64,000 nt of DNA from Planctomycetota bacterium (GCA_027625095.1 JAQBXN010000021.1:1-64000), one strand, 5' to 3'; shown: positions 8,617 to 18,770, numbered from the stretch's first letter. Notes: generated by a model from the sequence alone, not told the origin. A program made the numbers and translations.

Positions 8617-10032
8617 TCATGGCAAACGTTTTTTCAATTGCGCAAGAAGCTGCTGAACCAACTCCGGGCGATTCTCTGCAATATTCTCCGTTTCGCCCGC
8701 GGGGGACGTGTGATCGTACAGCTCGAAGTGGCCCTTCCTGTGCGCAATGAGGCGATGAGTCTCAGTCCGGATGGTCCGCGCTTCTGTATATGAAATGGCG
8801 GGGTGTCCGGGCGCTTCAGGGTTTTCGAGAATCGATCGAAGGGAAACACCCTGCGTGAATTCGGGCATCGGAAGGCCGGCCAAATCGGCAAGCGTAGGGA
8901 AGATGTCGAGGGACTCCACGATGGAATGGGTTGCCTTGCCCGGCTGCGGTATGCCCTTGTATTGAACAATAAGCGGGGAGCGAAGGGATTCCTCAAAGAG
9001 GGAGTGCTTACCCCAGATGGCGTGTTCGCCCAGATGCCAGCCATGGTCACCCCAGAGGATCACAATGGTGTTGTCTTGAAGACCAAGTGCTTTGAGCTTG
9101 TCCAGGACTTTCCCAACTTGTGCGTCCGCATAACTCACGCAGGCCGCGTAATGTTTTCGAACTTCACTTGCGAATTCCGCGTCGGTGTTCGGGTTTCTTT
9201 TCCAGCGGTTGTATTTCATGAACTCACCCGAACTATGGTAGGTCGTCTTACCTTGCGGCTTCTCCGGGTGAGCGATCGGAGGAAGTTGAAGCTTCTTATA
9301 CGGCTCGAGGTATTTCGCGGGCGCTCCGAATGGCAGGTGAGGGCGGATAATCCCGACCGCGAGAAAGAATGGTTGGTCTGGCTTTGAGAGTTGATCGAGC
9401 TGACTCAGCGATTCGTCAGTGATAAGGCCGTCGGGGTAAATGGAGTCCGGTCCCTCGGTGGCCTGGTAAACATCCATGCTGCCGGCTGTGACGCGAATCT
9501 CGCCATTGGCGAGCCCATGCATGGCACCGCGAGGATGCTGCCATGGGCCCGCAGGAAGCAGATGACGATCCCATGACTGCGGCATCTCATGGATTGAATC
9601 ATCATCCCAGTTCCCTCCGCCGCGCCCGCCAGGATTGTGGGACACTTTACCGACGGAGACTGTGGCATATCCATGTTGTCGAAACCAGGCTGGCAGGGAT
9701 GGAGAAACGGACTTTGGATCGGCCTTCAGCTTCTTTCCACGCTGAAACAGGGCGCCATTGCCGTAAGGTCCATATTTGCCTGTGAGCAGAGCGTAGCGTG
9801 ATGCCCCACACGTCGGCGCTTGAACATAGTGGCGATGGAATGCACGTCCGCCGGCAGCGAGCTGATCGATATTCGGTGAACGGATGTAATCCACCCCGAA
9901 GCACGCAAGCTCAGGCCTCAGATCATCGATGCAAAGGAGGAGGACATTGGGCCTTTCACCGTATGTAACGGAAAAGAACGAGACCAGAATGAGTAAGCGC
10001 AGCCAATGACAACCTGTATACCGTCTTTTCAT
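8617..10032 (-). CDS. sulfatase, iduronate-2-sulfatase-like
   Basis: A 471-residue secreted type I sulfatase that removes sulfate esters from glycans. A signal peptide covers about residues 1-25. The paired Asp for calcium are in CIDDLRP (about 36-37). The modification motif is Cys-Gly-Ala-Ser-Arg at C75-R79, the CxAxR variant found in planctomycete iduronate-sulfatase-like enzymes; C75 should be converted to formylglycine by a maturase not seen in the window. GKVSHNPG, the HLPF segment and [17 protein letters not shown] give further active-site residues. DUF1080 lies downstream on the same strand. Confidence 0.94.
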   Translation of the reverse strand: MKRRYTGCHWLRLLILVSFFSVTYGERPNVLLLCIDDLRPELACFGVDYIRSPNIDQLAAGGRAFHRHYVQAPTCGASRYALLTGKYGPYGNGALFQRGKKLKADPKSVSPSLPAWFRQHGYATVSVGKVSHNPGGRGGGNWDDDSIHEMPQSWDRHLLPAGPWQHPRGAMHGLANGEIRVTAGSMDVYQATEGPDSIYPDGLITDESLSQLDQLSKPDQPFFLAVGIIRPHLPFGAPAKYLEPYKKLQLPPIAHPEKPQGKTTYHSSGEFMKYNRWKRNPNTDAEFASEVRKHYAACVSYADAQVGKVLDKLKALGLQDNTIVILWGDHGWHLGEHAIWGKHSLFEESLRSPLIVQYKGIPQPGKATHSIVESLDIFPTLADLAGLPMPEFTQGVSLRSILENPEAPGHPAISYTEARTIRTETHRLIAHRKGHFELYDHTSPAGETENIAENRPELVQQLLAQLKKRLP

Positions 10033-10089
10033 TGTTAGAAAGTCCTGCGAAACCTGAAACGCATCACAATCCAGGGAAAGGGAATCTAT

Positions 10090-11292
10090 ATGAGGCTAAC
10101 TGTTCTGCCTGTAACTTTTGCAATGTTTGGGTTTAGTGATGCCGAGCCATGGGTGCGTCACACGATCGATAATTCTTCCAGGGGCGCGGATGGTGTACGG
10201 CTTGCCGACGTAAATGGTGACGGCCATCAGGACATTACGACCGGGTGGGAGGAGGGCAACTTGATTCGGGTTTACATCAATCCGGGGCCGGACAAGACTA
10301 AAGGAAAGTGGCAGACGGTTACTGTAGGCAAAGTCGCCTCGCCCGAAGATGCAGTGTTTGCCGATCTTGATGGCGACGGCGCTCTTGATGTGGTGAGCAG
10401 TTGTGAGGGCAAAACGAAAACCGTCTTTGTGCATTGGGCGCCGAGTGAGGCGGCAAGCTATCTCGACGAGAAGGCCTGGAAGACCGAGGCCATTCCGGCT
10501 ACGGAGAAAAAATCCTGGTGGATGTTTGCCGTGCCGATGCAGGTCGACGGCAAACGCGGCACCGACCTCGTTATTGCTTCCAAAGGAAAAAGTGGGGCGA
10601 TGGTCGGCTGGCTGGAGTCACCGGAGAATCCACGGGACCTGGCGGCCTGGAAATATCATCACATGCAGGACGCAGGCTGGGTCATGTCCCTTCGCAAACT
10701 CGATGTGGATGGTGACGGATATGACGACATGATCGTTTCGGATCGTTTCGGGAATGGCAGTGGCACTTACTGGCTCAAGCATCCGGGACATGAACAGGTG
10801 CTCACTGCTGCAAACTGGGCCAGGCACGATATTGCCGGCAACGGAAAAGAGGTGATGTTTATCGGGCTGCGGCAATCGAAGGAAGGGATGATCGATGTCG
10901 TCACACCATTGCGAACCGGTAGCCTGCTGTGGAGTCGTGGCAGTCGTGAAGGAGGCAAAACAACCTGGCAGACAAGTGAATTCAGAAGCGATGCTCTTGC
11001 AGGCAGCGGAAAGGCCGCGGCTATCGGAGATATCGATTTGGACGGGAAACTCGACGTCGTCTACACCATTCACACCGGCAGGGATCGCCAGAAACGAGGC
11101 ACAACCTGGCTTTCATACAAGGATGCCATTACCGACAAAATCTGGATGCTCCATGACATCAGCGGGGAGGAAGGCGTTAAATTCGATCGCGTGGAATTGC
11201 TGGATCTGGATGCAGACGGCGACCTGGATGTGCTGACGTGCGAGGAGGTGGATCAGCTCGGCGTGTTCTGGTACGAGAATCCGACAAGGTGA
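10090..11292 (+). CDS. secreted FG-GAP/VCBS repeat protein
   Basis: A 400-residue protein with a signal peptide (about residues 1-18). At least five calcium-loop repeats of the FG-GAP/VCBS type are spread through it: [38 protein letters not shown] and [10 protein letters not shown]. These blades usually fold into a beta-propeller. The ending VFWYENP is common in planctomycete proteins of this kind. It is divergent from the sulfatase gene with only 57 bases between them, so the two may share a control region. Substrate or partner is unknown; an extracellular binding or scaffold role is likely. Confidence 0.9.
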   Translation: MRLTVLPVTFAMFGFSDAEPWVRHTIDNSSRGADGVRLADVNGDGHQDITTGWEEGNLIRVYINPGPDKTKGKWQTVTVGKVASPEDAVFADLDGDGALDVVSSCEGKTKTVFVHWAPSEAASYLDEKAWKTEAIPATEKKSWWMFAVPMQVDGKRGTDLVIASKGKSGAMVGWLESPENPRDLAAWKYHHMQDAGWVMSLRKLDVDGDGYDDMIVSDRFGNGSGTYWLKHPGHEQVLTAANWARHDIAGNGKEVMFIGLRQSKEGMIDVVTPLRTGSLLWSRGSREGGKTTWQTSEFRSDALAGSGKAAAIGDIDLDGKLDVVYTIHTGRDRQKRGTTWLSYKDAITDKIWMLHDISGEEGVKFDRVELLDLDADGDLDVLTCEEVDQLGVFWYENPTR

Positions 11293-11339
11293 TGGGTGCT
11301 GAGTGTTCGTCAGGCTGCCTGATGGCTGCAGCAGGATTT

Positions 11340-12323
11340 TTATCGGAGCGCCTGATCAAATACTTCCGGATTCACGGGGTTATCAGGCCGCTCGCCATTG
11401 AGTACGGCAATGATGTTTCCTGCGGCCATCAACGCCATTTTGGTCCTTGTGCCGATGGTTGCGCTGCCGATGTGGGGCAGGATGACCACGTTTTTCAGCT
11501 CTGTCAGACCGGGTTTCATGGCCGGCTCGTCTTCGAACACGTCCAGTCCAGCGCCGGCGATAATGCTGTTTCGAAGGGCATCGACTAACGCTACCTCATC
11601 AACTATCGGGCCCCTGGCTGTATTGATGAGATGAGCGGTGGATTTCATCCTGGCGAGTTCGTCCCGTCCGATGAGATGACGAGTCTTTTCATTCAAAGGA
11701 GCGTGAATCGATACGAAATCGGACTCACGGAGCAGTTCGTCCATCTCTACGCGGCGTGCGCCCCGGCCGTCAAGTTCTGAAGAGTTGCTGCTGGAGTTGC
11801 AATAAAGCACATTCATTCGAAACGCTGCGGCCCGCAGCCCCATTGCGGTGCCGATCCGTCCTGCACCTATGATTCCAAGCGTGCTGCCAGTGATGTCTGC
11901 GCCCAGATACATCATGGGTGCCCAACCTTTGAAATGCCCGGCCCGAAGGAATTCATCCGCTTCGACCACCCGGCGCGCGGTGGCGAAGAGGAGAGCCCAG
12001 GCCAGGTCTGCGGTTGCATCAGTCAGAACGCCTGGTGTATTGGTGATGACAATGCCTCGCTCTGTTGCCGCGGCAACGTTGATGTTGTTATAGCCGACTG
12101 CGAAATTAGCAAAGACTTTTACGCTCGGCGCCGCATCCAGAGTCCCGGCGTCTACCTTGTTATTGAGGGTGCACAGGACGCCATCTCTTCTAGCGATGCT
12201 TTCGAGGAATTCCTGGTGCTCGAGGATTCGGTCGTGAGGATTTACATCGACGACGTCCGCCTTTTCCTGAAGGAATTTCAGGGCAGGCTGTGGAATCTCA
12301 CGAGTGACAAAAATGTTCGGCAT
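11340..12323 (-). CDS. D-2-hydroxyacid dehydrogenase (glyoxylate/hydroxypyruvate reductase-like)
   Basis: NAD(P)-dependent reductase of 2-oxo acids such as glyoxylate or hydroxypyruvate. The start was set at the Met of MPNIFVTREIP (327 residues). The frame stays open 67 codons further upstream, but that stretch has no family likeness. The Rossmann motif LGIIGAGRIG is clear, as are the catalytic Arg and Glu regions (LINTARGPIVDE, AGLDVFEDEP) and the His of LPHIGSAT. FANFAVGYNNINV and NTPGVLTDATADLAW fit the GyaR/GhrB subgroup. The gene stands alone between the FG-GAP gene and a kinase gene. The 275 bases upstream show no obvious gene. Confidence 0.93.
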   Translation of the reverse strand: MPNIFVTREIPQPALKFLQEKADVVDVNPHDRILEHQEFLESIARRDGVLCTLNNKVDAGTLDAAPSVKVFANFAVGYNNINVAAATERGIVITNTPGVLTDATADLAWALLFATARRVVEADEFLRAGHFKGWAPMMYLGADITGSTLGIIGAGRIGTAMGLRAAAFRMNVLYCNSSSNSSELDGRGARRVEMDELLRESDFVSIHAPLNEKTRHLIGRDELARMKSTAHLINTARGPIVDEVALVDALRNSIIAGAGLDVFEDEPAMKPGLTELKNVVILPHIGSATIGTRTKMALMAAGNIIAVLNGERPDNPVNPEVFDQALR

Positions 12324-12598
12324 TTCAATTCTCTTATCGTTGGTGTATGGCATCGCCAGGAGTTGCGTCAGTTTACTGAGGGTGCGCACCCAGGCAATCT
12401 TGGGAGAAGTTGTGCTAAGTTGCAGGACAGGGCCTCGCTCCGGCCGCCGAATCCCCTTTCTACATCCGGGCACCGAAATCCATGCCCTGAACCGTCGCTG
12501 CAAAGTCGATCCCCCTGCACGCAAGGCACATCCGTATCAATATTAACCATCCAACCTGATTCATCCGGGAAGTGTCTCTTCAGACTGATTGCCGCGGC

Positions 12599-13906
12599 TT
12601 ACAGGAACTTCACCATGTCGTCGCAGAACTCCCGGCAGGTCTGGTAGCGTTCGGTGAGTTTACGCTTCATCGCTTTCTGAATGACGCGGACGAAATCCAG
12701 TGAGAGGTTGCTGTTGTGGACGATCGGGTTGACCGAGTCTTCCGTAATCGAGCGTTTGATGATGTCGAGCATGGTCTTGCCGGTGAACGGATGGCGGCGG
12801 GTCACCGCGTAGTAGAGGGTGGCGCCGAGTGAATAGATATCTACTCGGCTGTCTATATCCGGACTGCCCTGGGCCTGCTCGGGGGCCATGTATCCGGGGG
12901 TGCCCAGCAGAGTGCCCATGGCAGTCACCTGCACTTCAGAGCTGTCCAGACTCTTCGCCAGGCCGAGGTCAGTCAGTTTAGGCTTGTTATCTCTGGTGAC
13001 CATGATGTTTGCCGGCTTTAGATCGCGATGGACGATATTGGCCTGATGGGCGTGATGTAGCCCGTCTGCGAGGGCATAAAACATGACCGCTGCCTGTTTC
13101 TGTTCGAGGACGCCATTCTTGGCCACGATATCGTGAAGGTTGCTGCCCTCCACGTATTCCATGGCCAGGTAAAGATGGTTGTCTGCCTTGCCAAGATCGT
13201 AGACGGTGGTAATCGTGGGATGGCGAAGCTGCGCACCCGTCTTGGCCTCACGGATGAAGCGCTGGACTGCAGTGTTGTTCCCCTTCACTTCGGAATGCAG
13301 AATCTTGTAGGCGACCGTTCGACCGGTGGATTTCTGGCGTGCTTTGTAAACTGCCCCGACCGCACCTTTGCCCAGCAGCTCCTGGATTTCATAGTCACCC
13401 TCGGTGGTACCTACCATTGGGTCAGCATTTTTGGGCTTTGCGGCAGGCGGGGGCGACGGGGCCGGTCGAGCAGGTGGTTGTGGAGCGGGTGCTGCGCGTG
13501 GGCTCTGAGCCGGCGTTGGGCCAGTCTCGGCAGTTGGAGGCTCGTCCGGCTTCTTTGACGCGGGCAGTTCTTCAAATTCTCGGGTCTCTTCACTCTGGCT
13601 GTCGAGTGTTTCCTCGTCGAATCGAAAGGTGACCGCTCCCGTCCGCACCTCATCGCCGATTTTCAGCAGAACGGCCGAGACCTGGCGTTCACCATTCACG
13701 CGAGTTCCGTTCGATGAGCCAAGGTCTTTGACCATCGTACCGGATTCTGACTGATAGAAAATGCAGTGTTTGCGGGAGACCCTCGGATCGATCACGACGA
13801 TCTCGTTTTCAGGAACGCGGCCCAGGCTCAATTCGCCCTCTAGGGGGATCACGAAGACCTGGCCGGCTATTTTCCCTTCAATGGCCTCAAGCTGTCCCCG
13901 TTTCAT
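12599..13906 (-). CDS. FHA domain-serine/threonine protein kinase
   Basis: A 435-residue cytoplasmic signalling protein. Residues 1-97 form an FHA phosphothreonine-binding domain (Gly-Arg at 29-30, SRKH at 44-47, LGSSNGTRVNG at 62-72). A Pro/Ala-rich linker (about 115-165) leads to a Hanks-type kinase from residue 172. The kinase has a Gly-rich loop GKGAVGAVY, Lys 201 in VAYKIL, HRDLKPAN at 293-300 (catalytic D295) and DLG at 313-315 in place of DFG. The protein ends with the kinase fold and has no membrane segment. FHA at the N-terminus suggests it recruits phosphorylated partners or itself. Two other FHA proteins occur in the window (24486 and 62013). Confidence 0.95.
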   Translation of the reverse strand: MKRGQLEAIEGKIAGQVFVIPLEGELSLGRVPENEIVVIDPRVSRKHCIFYQSESGTMVKDLGSSNGTRVNGERQVSAVLLKIGDEVRTGAVTFRFDEETLDSQSEETREFEELPASKKPDEPPTAETGPTPAQSPRAAPAPQPPARPAPSPPPAAKPKNADPMVGTTEGDYEIQELLGKGAVGAVYKARQKSTGRTVAYKILHSEVKGNNTAVQRFIREAKTGAQLRHPTITTVYDLGKADNHLYLAMEYVEGSNLHDIVAKNGVLEQKQAAVMFYALADGLHHAHQANIVHRDLKPANIMVTRDNKPKLTDLGLAKSLDSSEVQVTAMGTLLGTPGYMAPEQAQGSPDIDSRVDIYSLGATLYYAVTRRHPFTGKTMLDIIKRSITEDSVNPIVHNSNLSLDFVRVIQKAMKRKLTERYQTCREFCDDMVKFL

Positions 13907-14077
13907 ATGCTACTTACTTGGCTCAAGTATCGGCCGGCCCATCACCTTTACAAAAGGTCGGGCAAGATGCGCAAAATAGCTACTGAATCGGATAAATCAA
14001 TTTGGGTTCAGGTGGAAGAAAATTCTGGCCGTTTCAAAGGCCGATGACCAGGCCTCGGCCTACGGGCAAAGACTCCT

Positions 14078-14320
14078 TCAGCGGCAACGTTTTGCATACT
14101 CGTCAGCCAGGCGGCCCATCAGCTCGTATGCGAGCAGACTGTTTGCTGATTCATAAGTCCTGTCTGCTGAACTTTCACGCCGGGCGATGTTGTCCATCGC
14201 CAGTTGGGTCAGATCTGCTGCATCATCAGAGGAGGTACCTGCCTGGCAAAGCCGAGCTGCGATATCTATGTGGCTCGCGGTCACCTCGTCCGAGCTGCCG
14301 GTAATCCTGTTCTCTTTCAA
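14078..14320 (-). CDS. small hypothetical protein coupled to the GH2 gene
   Basis: An 80-residue soluble, Ala/Ser/Asp-rich, mostly helical protein with no family I recognise. Its TTG start overlaps the TGA stop of the GH2 gene (TTGA), the pattern of a translationally coupled downstream gene. The codon pattern and normal amino acid composition favour a real gene, but TTG start and short length leave doubt. No domain, signal peptide or membrane segment is seen. Confidence 0.45.
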   Translation of the reverse strand: MKENRITGSSDEVTASHIDIAARLCQAGTSSDDAADLTQLAMDNIARRESSADRTYESANSLLAYELMGRLADEYAKRCR

Positions 14321-16431
14321 ACCGGGGGCGGCTCGACCACTTCCATCGCGTCCACATTTTCGGCGATACGACGGCCGTCTCCATCAAGGATGCGGATGAC
14401 GAAGCGGCCGGTACCGAGGGTCATGTTCGAGGGGAGTCTGAAATCGTCGGTGATTTCCTCGATAGCGTGACCGATGGCGTCGTTGGCCGGGACGGTTCTG
14501 AGATTGGCCATCCAGGTAATGAGGGTTCCCTTTTCCACCTCCAGGGTGATCTCAGCCTTTGCGTTTTCGAGAGCGTGTGGAAGATCGTTGATGATGGCGA
14601 GGCGGCCGCTGACTTTGGCCCCGGAGTAAGTGGCACGCCGGCTGAAAATGAAAACGGGCAGAATCGGCTGGTAGGACACCTGCAGGGCCTTGAACGCGAG
14701 CTTCGGGCGGCGGAAGTAATCGATCACCGAGTAGCCGATAGATGGCCAGCAATCGACGAAACAGAATTGAAAGATGCCGTGAATGGCGCGGTGTTTGGCC
14801 AGGCGGTAATGTTCGATTGCGTATTTCAAAAGGACCGCCTGATATTGCTGGCTGTTAACAACAAACTCTTCGAGCGATTTGCCTTTTTCGATGTGGGCCA
14901 CGTTAAAGGTCTGATCGTATTGAAAGTTTCGGTATGCCCACTCGTTCCATTGTGGCGGCCAGACGAGTGATGGGTCTTGGAACATCTCCTTCAGGGATTC
15001 GGGTGCCGGCAGCCCCTGGGCGCCGAACTCGCTGACCATGGGCGCCCCGGGCAGCTTGTCATAGTCGGTAAAATCATCGATATACCAGCCGTTGAAAGCA
15101 TGTTCGGATGGCATGGATGCTACTGCAATTTTTCGGCTGGGGTCCTCGATGCCGGCAGCACCGGCGAGTGCGTTATCGAGCTCGTGCACTTTCTCGCCCG
15201 CCGGCTCGTTGTGGCAGCACCAGAGAGCAATGCTGGGATGGTGGGCTAACTGCCGAACCATCGCACGCATCTGGCGGCATGCTTCGGAATGAAACTTTGC
15301 TTCGCCGCTTACGCCCCACTGTAATGGGAAATCCTGCCAGACGAGGATGCCCGCCTTGTCACAGGCATCGAGGAGTTCCTTTCGGTTTACATGCCCGGTG
15401 AGGCGGATTGCGTTCACGTTCGCGTACAACAGGAGCTGAATGTCGCGGTCGATCAGCCTTTGCGTGTATTCCGAAAGCCACAGGGTCGGGATGAAGTTAG
15501 TGCCTCGTGGAAAAAAGCGACGACCGTTCAACTGCCACCGCCACTTGTTATCGATCTTGAGGGAACGAAAACCAATGACGTGGCTGGTTTTGTCCAGAAC
15601 TGCATCCCCATCCCGGAGGATGCACGTCACCCGGTAGAGGTTAGGTTTGCCGGCCTCCCAGACATCCCAGAGTTCTGGTTCGGAGATGGGGATACTTATG
15701 GCGAGTTTCCGGTCTTCCGGGTCCGCCTTCACGGGGTATGTCCACTTGCGTGATTCGCCGTCAAAGTTTTCCGGTTTCAAAAGAATCTGGGCTTCCAGTT
15801 CCTTATCGCTCTCGCCCCGAAAACAGAGCCTTACTTTGAGCGCGCCCCTGTCGAGCGCGGGCAGTTCCGTCCGGACGAGCACTTCTTCAAAGTGAATCTT
15901 CGAACGGTATTCGAGTGTAACTGGTGCCCAGATGCCACCGGTATTGCCGTCCTGTCCGCTGGTGTTTGACCAGCCGCCCGGCCGGCCGTCGTGGTGAGAG
16001 AAGATTCCTTTGATAAGTCGTTTGGCAGCAGGCCACGCTTTACCGGGCTCTTCACGAGGCGAATCGACCCGCACGACAATCTCATTCTGCCCTCTCCGAG
16101 CAAAAGGTATGATGTCAAATTCGAAGGGCTCGAAGTAGCCCTCGTGGTCTCCAAGCTCTTCTCCGTTAAGCCAGACTCTTGCAAAATAATCAACGCCCTC
16201 GAACCGCAGCCTCAGACTATCGAGTTCAGTTACTTCGGTCAGTTCGACTGCCCGGCGAAACCAGACGACGCCATCCGTATTGTGCAGGCCCGCTATCTGC
16301 CAATTGGCCGGAAGCTGCATGCTTTGCCAGTCGGAGGTGTCCGCGTCCTCCTCAAAATAGAGTTTTTCTAATCCTTCATCCTCGGAGTCTTGGCGATAGA
16401 GCCATTCACCATCCAGTGCAATCGTTTCCAT
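14317..16431 (-). CDS. glycoside hydrolase family 2 (beta-mannosidase/exo-beta-glycosidase type)
   Basis: A 704-residue GH2 enzyme that should cleave non-reducing-end beta-glycosides. The N-terminal sugar-binding domain starts at the first residues (IALDGEWLYRQD), followed by the Ig-like middle domain and a TIM barrel from about residue 300. The acid/base is E409 in CCHNEP and the likely nucleophile is E468 in MVSEFGAQG. No signal peptide is seen, so it may act in the cytoplasm on imported oligosaccharides. A C-terminal beta domain follows. Mannosidase versus glucosaminidase specificity cannot be decided here. The downstream small gene overlaps its stop. Confidence 0.93.
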   Translation of the reverse strand: METIALDGEWLYRQDSEDEGLEKLYFEEDADTSDWQSMQLPANWQIAGLHNTDGVVWFRRAVELTEVTELDSLRLRFEGVDYFARVWLNGEELGDHEGYFEPFEFDIIPFARRGQNEIVVRVDSPREEPGKAWPAAKRLIKGIFSHHDGRPGGWSNTSGQDGNTGGIWAPVTLEYRSKIHFEEVLVRTELPALDRGALKVRLCFRGESDKELEAQILLKPENFDGESRKWTYPVKADPEDRKLAISIPISEPELWDVWEAGKPNLYRVTCILRDGDAVLDKTSHVIGFRSLKIDNKWRWQLNGRRFFPRGTNFIPTLWLSEYTQRLIDRDIQLLLYANVNAIRLTGHVNRKELLDACDKAGILVWQDFPLQWGVSGEAKFHSEACRQMRAMVRQLAHHPSIALWCCHNEPAGEKVHELDNALAGAAGIEDPSRKIAVASMPSEHAFNGWYIDDFTDYDKLPGAPMVSEFGAQGLPAPESLKEMFQDPSLVWPPQWNEWAYRNFQYDQTFNVAHIEKGKSLEEFVVNSQQYQAVLLKYAIEHYRLAKHRAIHGIFQFCFVDCWPSIGYSVIDYFRRPKLAFKALQVSYQPILPVFIFSRRATYSGAKVSGRLAIINDLPHALENAKAEITLEVEKGTLITWMANLRTVPANDAIGHAIEEITDDFRLPSNMTLGTGRFVIRILDGDGRRIAENVDAMEVVEPPPV

Positions 16432-16539
16432 TTCCAGCAGTTATTCCTTTTGTTGGGCCGCTTGGACACAAGAAAACCTTATCACCTTGGCAAGGCGATA
16501 CGGTAATTCATGGATTGGCGGTAATCAAAAGGTGGCGAT

Positions 16540-17271
16540 TCACGCTCTGGTGGTCATATCGACGATTATCTTGCTCAGCCGCGCTCGCTGCTCCTTTTCC
16601 GACTCGATGGCGCCGGTGATCTTAAAGCTGCCTGCCTGGGGGTTCACCTTCTGCACTCTTACGTTCAGGGCTTCATTCACGCTCCCAAAGTGAACGCTTA
16701 CGGAAAGTTTGTCGCCGGACTTGTATTCGGTTGGTGAAATGAACTTTATTTGATTCACGGACAGGCTCTCTGACATGCCATTAGACCTGCCGGACAGAAA
16801 AGAAAACAGGCCCTTCTTTCTTACATCGACCGGCAGGCTCTTTTCAAGATGAGCGAAATGCTCTTCCGATCCCATGGCAGCGCCGCCTTTGGACTTTTCT
16901 GAGCTTTCCGTTTTTGCCAATTCTGCGAGGACCTTGTCGGCCGAGGCGAACGGATAACGGAGGTGTCCAATCGCACCTTTCTTTGTTCCCTCCACCGCGC
17001 GCACGGCACTTTTTTTGTCGTGGATGAGGACGACCCCGATCTTGGGATCTATCTTGAGCAGCTCCTCCATGATCTGGATTCCGCCTTTCCCGGTCGGAAA
17101 TGATATATCCATTACCACGATGTCGGGTTTGTTTTTCAGATTCTTAAACGTGAGCAATGCCGCGTCGCCGCTGTCCAGGTCATTCTCAATCTCGTACTTT
17201 GAACCGGTGAGGGCCCTTTTGAAGGCTACCTTTACGTGATTGTGCGGCTCTACCAAAAAAATTGAAGCCAT
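16540..17271 (-). CDS. response regulator receiver-like protein with a beta-rich C-terminal domain
   Basis: A 243-residue protein starting MASIFLVEPHN; the start was chosen because a GAGAGGAGG Shine-Dalgarno lies just upstream, although the frame opens earlier. Residues 1-120 follow the receiver fold with the phospho-acceptor Asp at D55 (IVVMDISFP). The usual acidic pair near the N-terminus is reduced to a single Glu (E8). The conserved Thr/Ser is replaced in VLIHDKK, and the invariant Lys of the KPF motif is lost (RYPF), so it may be a pseudo-receiver. Residues 165-243 form a beta-rich region vaguely like PilZ but without the RxxxR signature. No histidine kinase is nearby. Confidence 0.75.
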   Translation of the reverse strand: MASIFLVEPHNHVKVAFKRALTGSKYEIENDLDSGDAALLTFKNLKNKPDIVVMDISFPTGKGGIQIMEELLKIDPKIGVVLIHDKKSAVRAVEGTKKGAIGHLRYPFASADKVLAELAKTESSEKSKGGAAMGSEEHFAHLEKSLPVDVRKKGLFSFLSGRSNGMSESLSVNQIKFISPTEYKSGDKLSVSVHFGSVNEALNVRVQKVNPQAGSFKITGAIESEKEQRARLSKIIVDMTTRA

Positions 17272-17539
17272 GTGTTGATCCTCCTCTCGCTCCCAGAAAT
17301 GGACCCGGCCCAGAGATCCTTCTTCAACAATGGCCACATCCAAGTGGCTTAATGCTACCCGCCGAAGAGAGGAAATATACTTTATGTAAAGCTGGGAGAC
17401 AAGGATGGCCTCTCGTAAATGCTCGCCAATTAAAGTACTTACCTTTTAGTCGGGTATTGCTCAGAACTGATGTCAGTGGTCTTTGTCGCTGGCGGGCTCT
17501 AATATACCTTGCCCTTCCGAATTCAAATTGGAGAACAGC

Positions 17540-18013
17540 ATGAGCGCAGAAGCTAAACTTCTCGAAATGGGAATTGAACTGCCGTCAAAGAGCACGCCGG
17601 TGGCAAATTATGTATCCGCGGTTCAGACAGGAAATCTAGTATTCCTGTCTGGCCACGGCCCGTACAAATCAGACCGGACTTTGATTAAAGGAAAGGTTGG
17701 CTCGGATTTGAGCCTGGAGGAAGCCTACGAAGCCGCGCGAATTACCTGCCTCAATTTGCTCGGCTCATTGAAGGCCACCATCGGCAACCTCGACCGCGTC
17801 AGTCGAGTTGTCAAAGTCCTCGGAATGGTAAACGCCGAACAAGGCTTTGAAGATCACCCCAAGGTTATCAACGGCGCATCCGATCTCCTTGTAGAGGTAT
17901 TTGGGGAGAAGGGCCGACATGCCCGTTCCGCCGTAGGAATGGGAACTCTGCCATCCAATATCCCGGTAGAAATCGAAATGATCGTCGAGGTTGAGGCCCA
18001 GTATTCTTATTAG
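17540..18013 (+). CDS. RidA/YjgF family protein
   Basis: A 157-residue protein of the RidA (YER057c/UK114) superfamily, which hydrolyses reactive enamine/imine intermediates made by PLP enzymes. Matching features are VSAVQTGNLVFLSGHGPY near the N-terminus, the DRVSRVVKVLGMVN core and the C-terminal ARSAVGMGTLPSNIPVEIEMIVE strand. It belongs to the longer RidA variants whose C-terminus lacks the common Arg-Val pattern, so a different substrate is possible. The start at 17540 has a GGAG Shine-Dalgarno; an upstream in-frame start at 17483 is less likely. It heads a plus-strand run through 22313. Confidence 0.9.
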   Translation: MSAEAKLLEMGIELPSKSTPVANYVSAVQTGNLVFLSGHGPYKSDRTLIKGKVGSDLSLEEAYEAARITCLNLLGSLKATIGNLDRVSRVVKVLGMVNAEQGFEDHPKVINGASDLLVEVFGEKGRHARSAVGMGTLPSNIPVEIEMIVEVEAQYSY

Positions 18014-18060
18014 CTGAACACCCAGCTTAGCTACAAGCGGCCTTCGTCAGCTATTGAACC

Positions 18061-18085
18061 TGTAAGCTGGTGGCAGCAGCTTGCA
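18061..18085. repeat. REP-like imperfect palindrome
   Basis: TGTAAGCTG and CAGCTTGCA pair around a 7-base centre with one mismatch. The arms share the core AAGCTG/CAGCTT with the perfect palindrome at 47989-48009, suggesting one element family. It lies between the RidA and cupin genes, just before a heptad array. Confidence 0.5.
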
Positions 18086-18100
18086 ACTGCGGGCCAACGC

Positions 18101-18129
18101 TTACCCATTGCTTATTACTCATTAATCAC
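18101..18129 (+). repeat. heptad array (TTACTCA family), four units
   Basis: TTACCCA, TTGCTTA, TTACTCA and TTAATCA follow one another in exact 7-base register and run straight into the cupin start codon at 18130. Sense orientation. Related arrays are at 37748, 59686 (minus) and 61981. Confidence 0.85.
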
Positions 18130-18768
18130 ATGCCTGTATTCCAAAGCGGACCCAACCAGGCGCCTTCTTGGTGCGAAATGGAAAGCTTCGACATCGTCGA
18201 GCTTGCCCGTGGCGAAAGCCATTCTTTTGAGCGACTCGGCCAAAAAGAAAAGCTGCTCGTCGGCAGAGGGAAATGCCGCGTTCACTATGGCCAAGAAGTC
18301 GTCGAAGCCGTCGAAAGAACCAACCTGGACTTGTCCGAAGAGGGCATCACATTCGAAGTGGATGAGGTCGAAGAACCTACCACACTCATCCGCATGTGCG
18401 GAATTTGGGGAGAGGAACTCGGAGGCTCGGGATTGTTTTCCGCAAGTAAATGCGGAGTGCGTCAGGAGGAGCGAGGTGAGCAAGTGAATTACCCCAAAGA
18501 AACCAACTTTGACGCTCATTGGCACGATTGTGATGAATACTGGATTCTCTACGAAGGCCGCGGAGTTGCGGTAACCGAAGGCAAGCATTACGAAGTTAAG
18601 GCAGGTGATTGTGTGGCAACAGGAATGGGCCACGCACACGACTTTCCCATCGTGCATGAGCCCGTGCGCGCCGTTTACTTTGAGACGACTATGATGGGTG
18701 AAAAACGTCGCGGCCATCTATGGAGCCACACACACGGATCCCCGGCGCCACAGGCAGATCGAGTCTAA
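18130..18768 (+). CDS. cupin domain protein
   Basis: A 212-residue bicupin-like protein of unknown substrate. The second half carries the metal-binding cupin motif: HWHDCDEYWILYEGRG followed by the second motif GDCVATGMGHAHDF, with plausible His/Glu ligands. The N-terminal half looks like a degenerate cupin without the His cluster. The start is the Met of MPVFQSGPNQAP, which lies directly against the heptad array. An earlier in-frame start at 18070 would translate repeat sequence and is unlikely. larB begins two bases after the stop, so they form one operon. Confidence 0.82.
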   Translation: MPVFQSGPNQAPSWCEMESFDIVELARGESHSFERLGQKEKLLVGRGKCRVHYGQEVVEAVERTNLDLSEEGITFEVDEVEEPTTLIRMCGIWGEELGGSGLFSASKCGVRQEERGEQVNYPKETNFDAHWHDCDEYWILYEGRGVAVTEGKHYEVKAGDCVATGMGHAHDFPIVHEPVRAVYFETTMMGEKRRGHLWSHTHGSPAPQADRV

Positions 18769-18770
18769 TC

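Noticed and set aside
11340-12323. Phosphoglycerate dehydrogenase SerA as the product
   Set aside because: There is no C-terminal ACT domain and the motifs fit glyoxylate/hydroxypyruvate reductases better.
12324-12524. The 67-codon N-terminal extension of the hydroxyacid dehydrogenase
   Set aside because: It has no family similarity and Arg/Pro-rich noncoding character; the Met at 12323 begins the fold.
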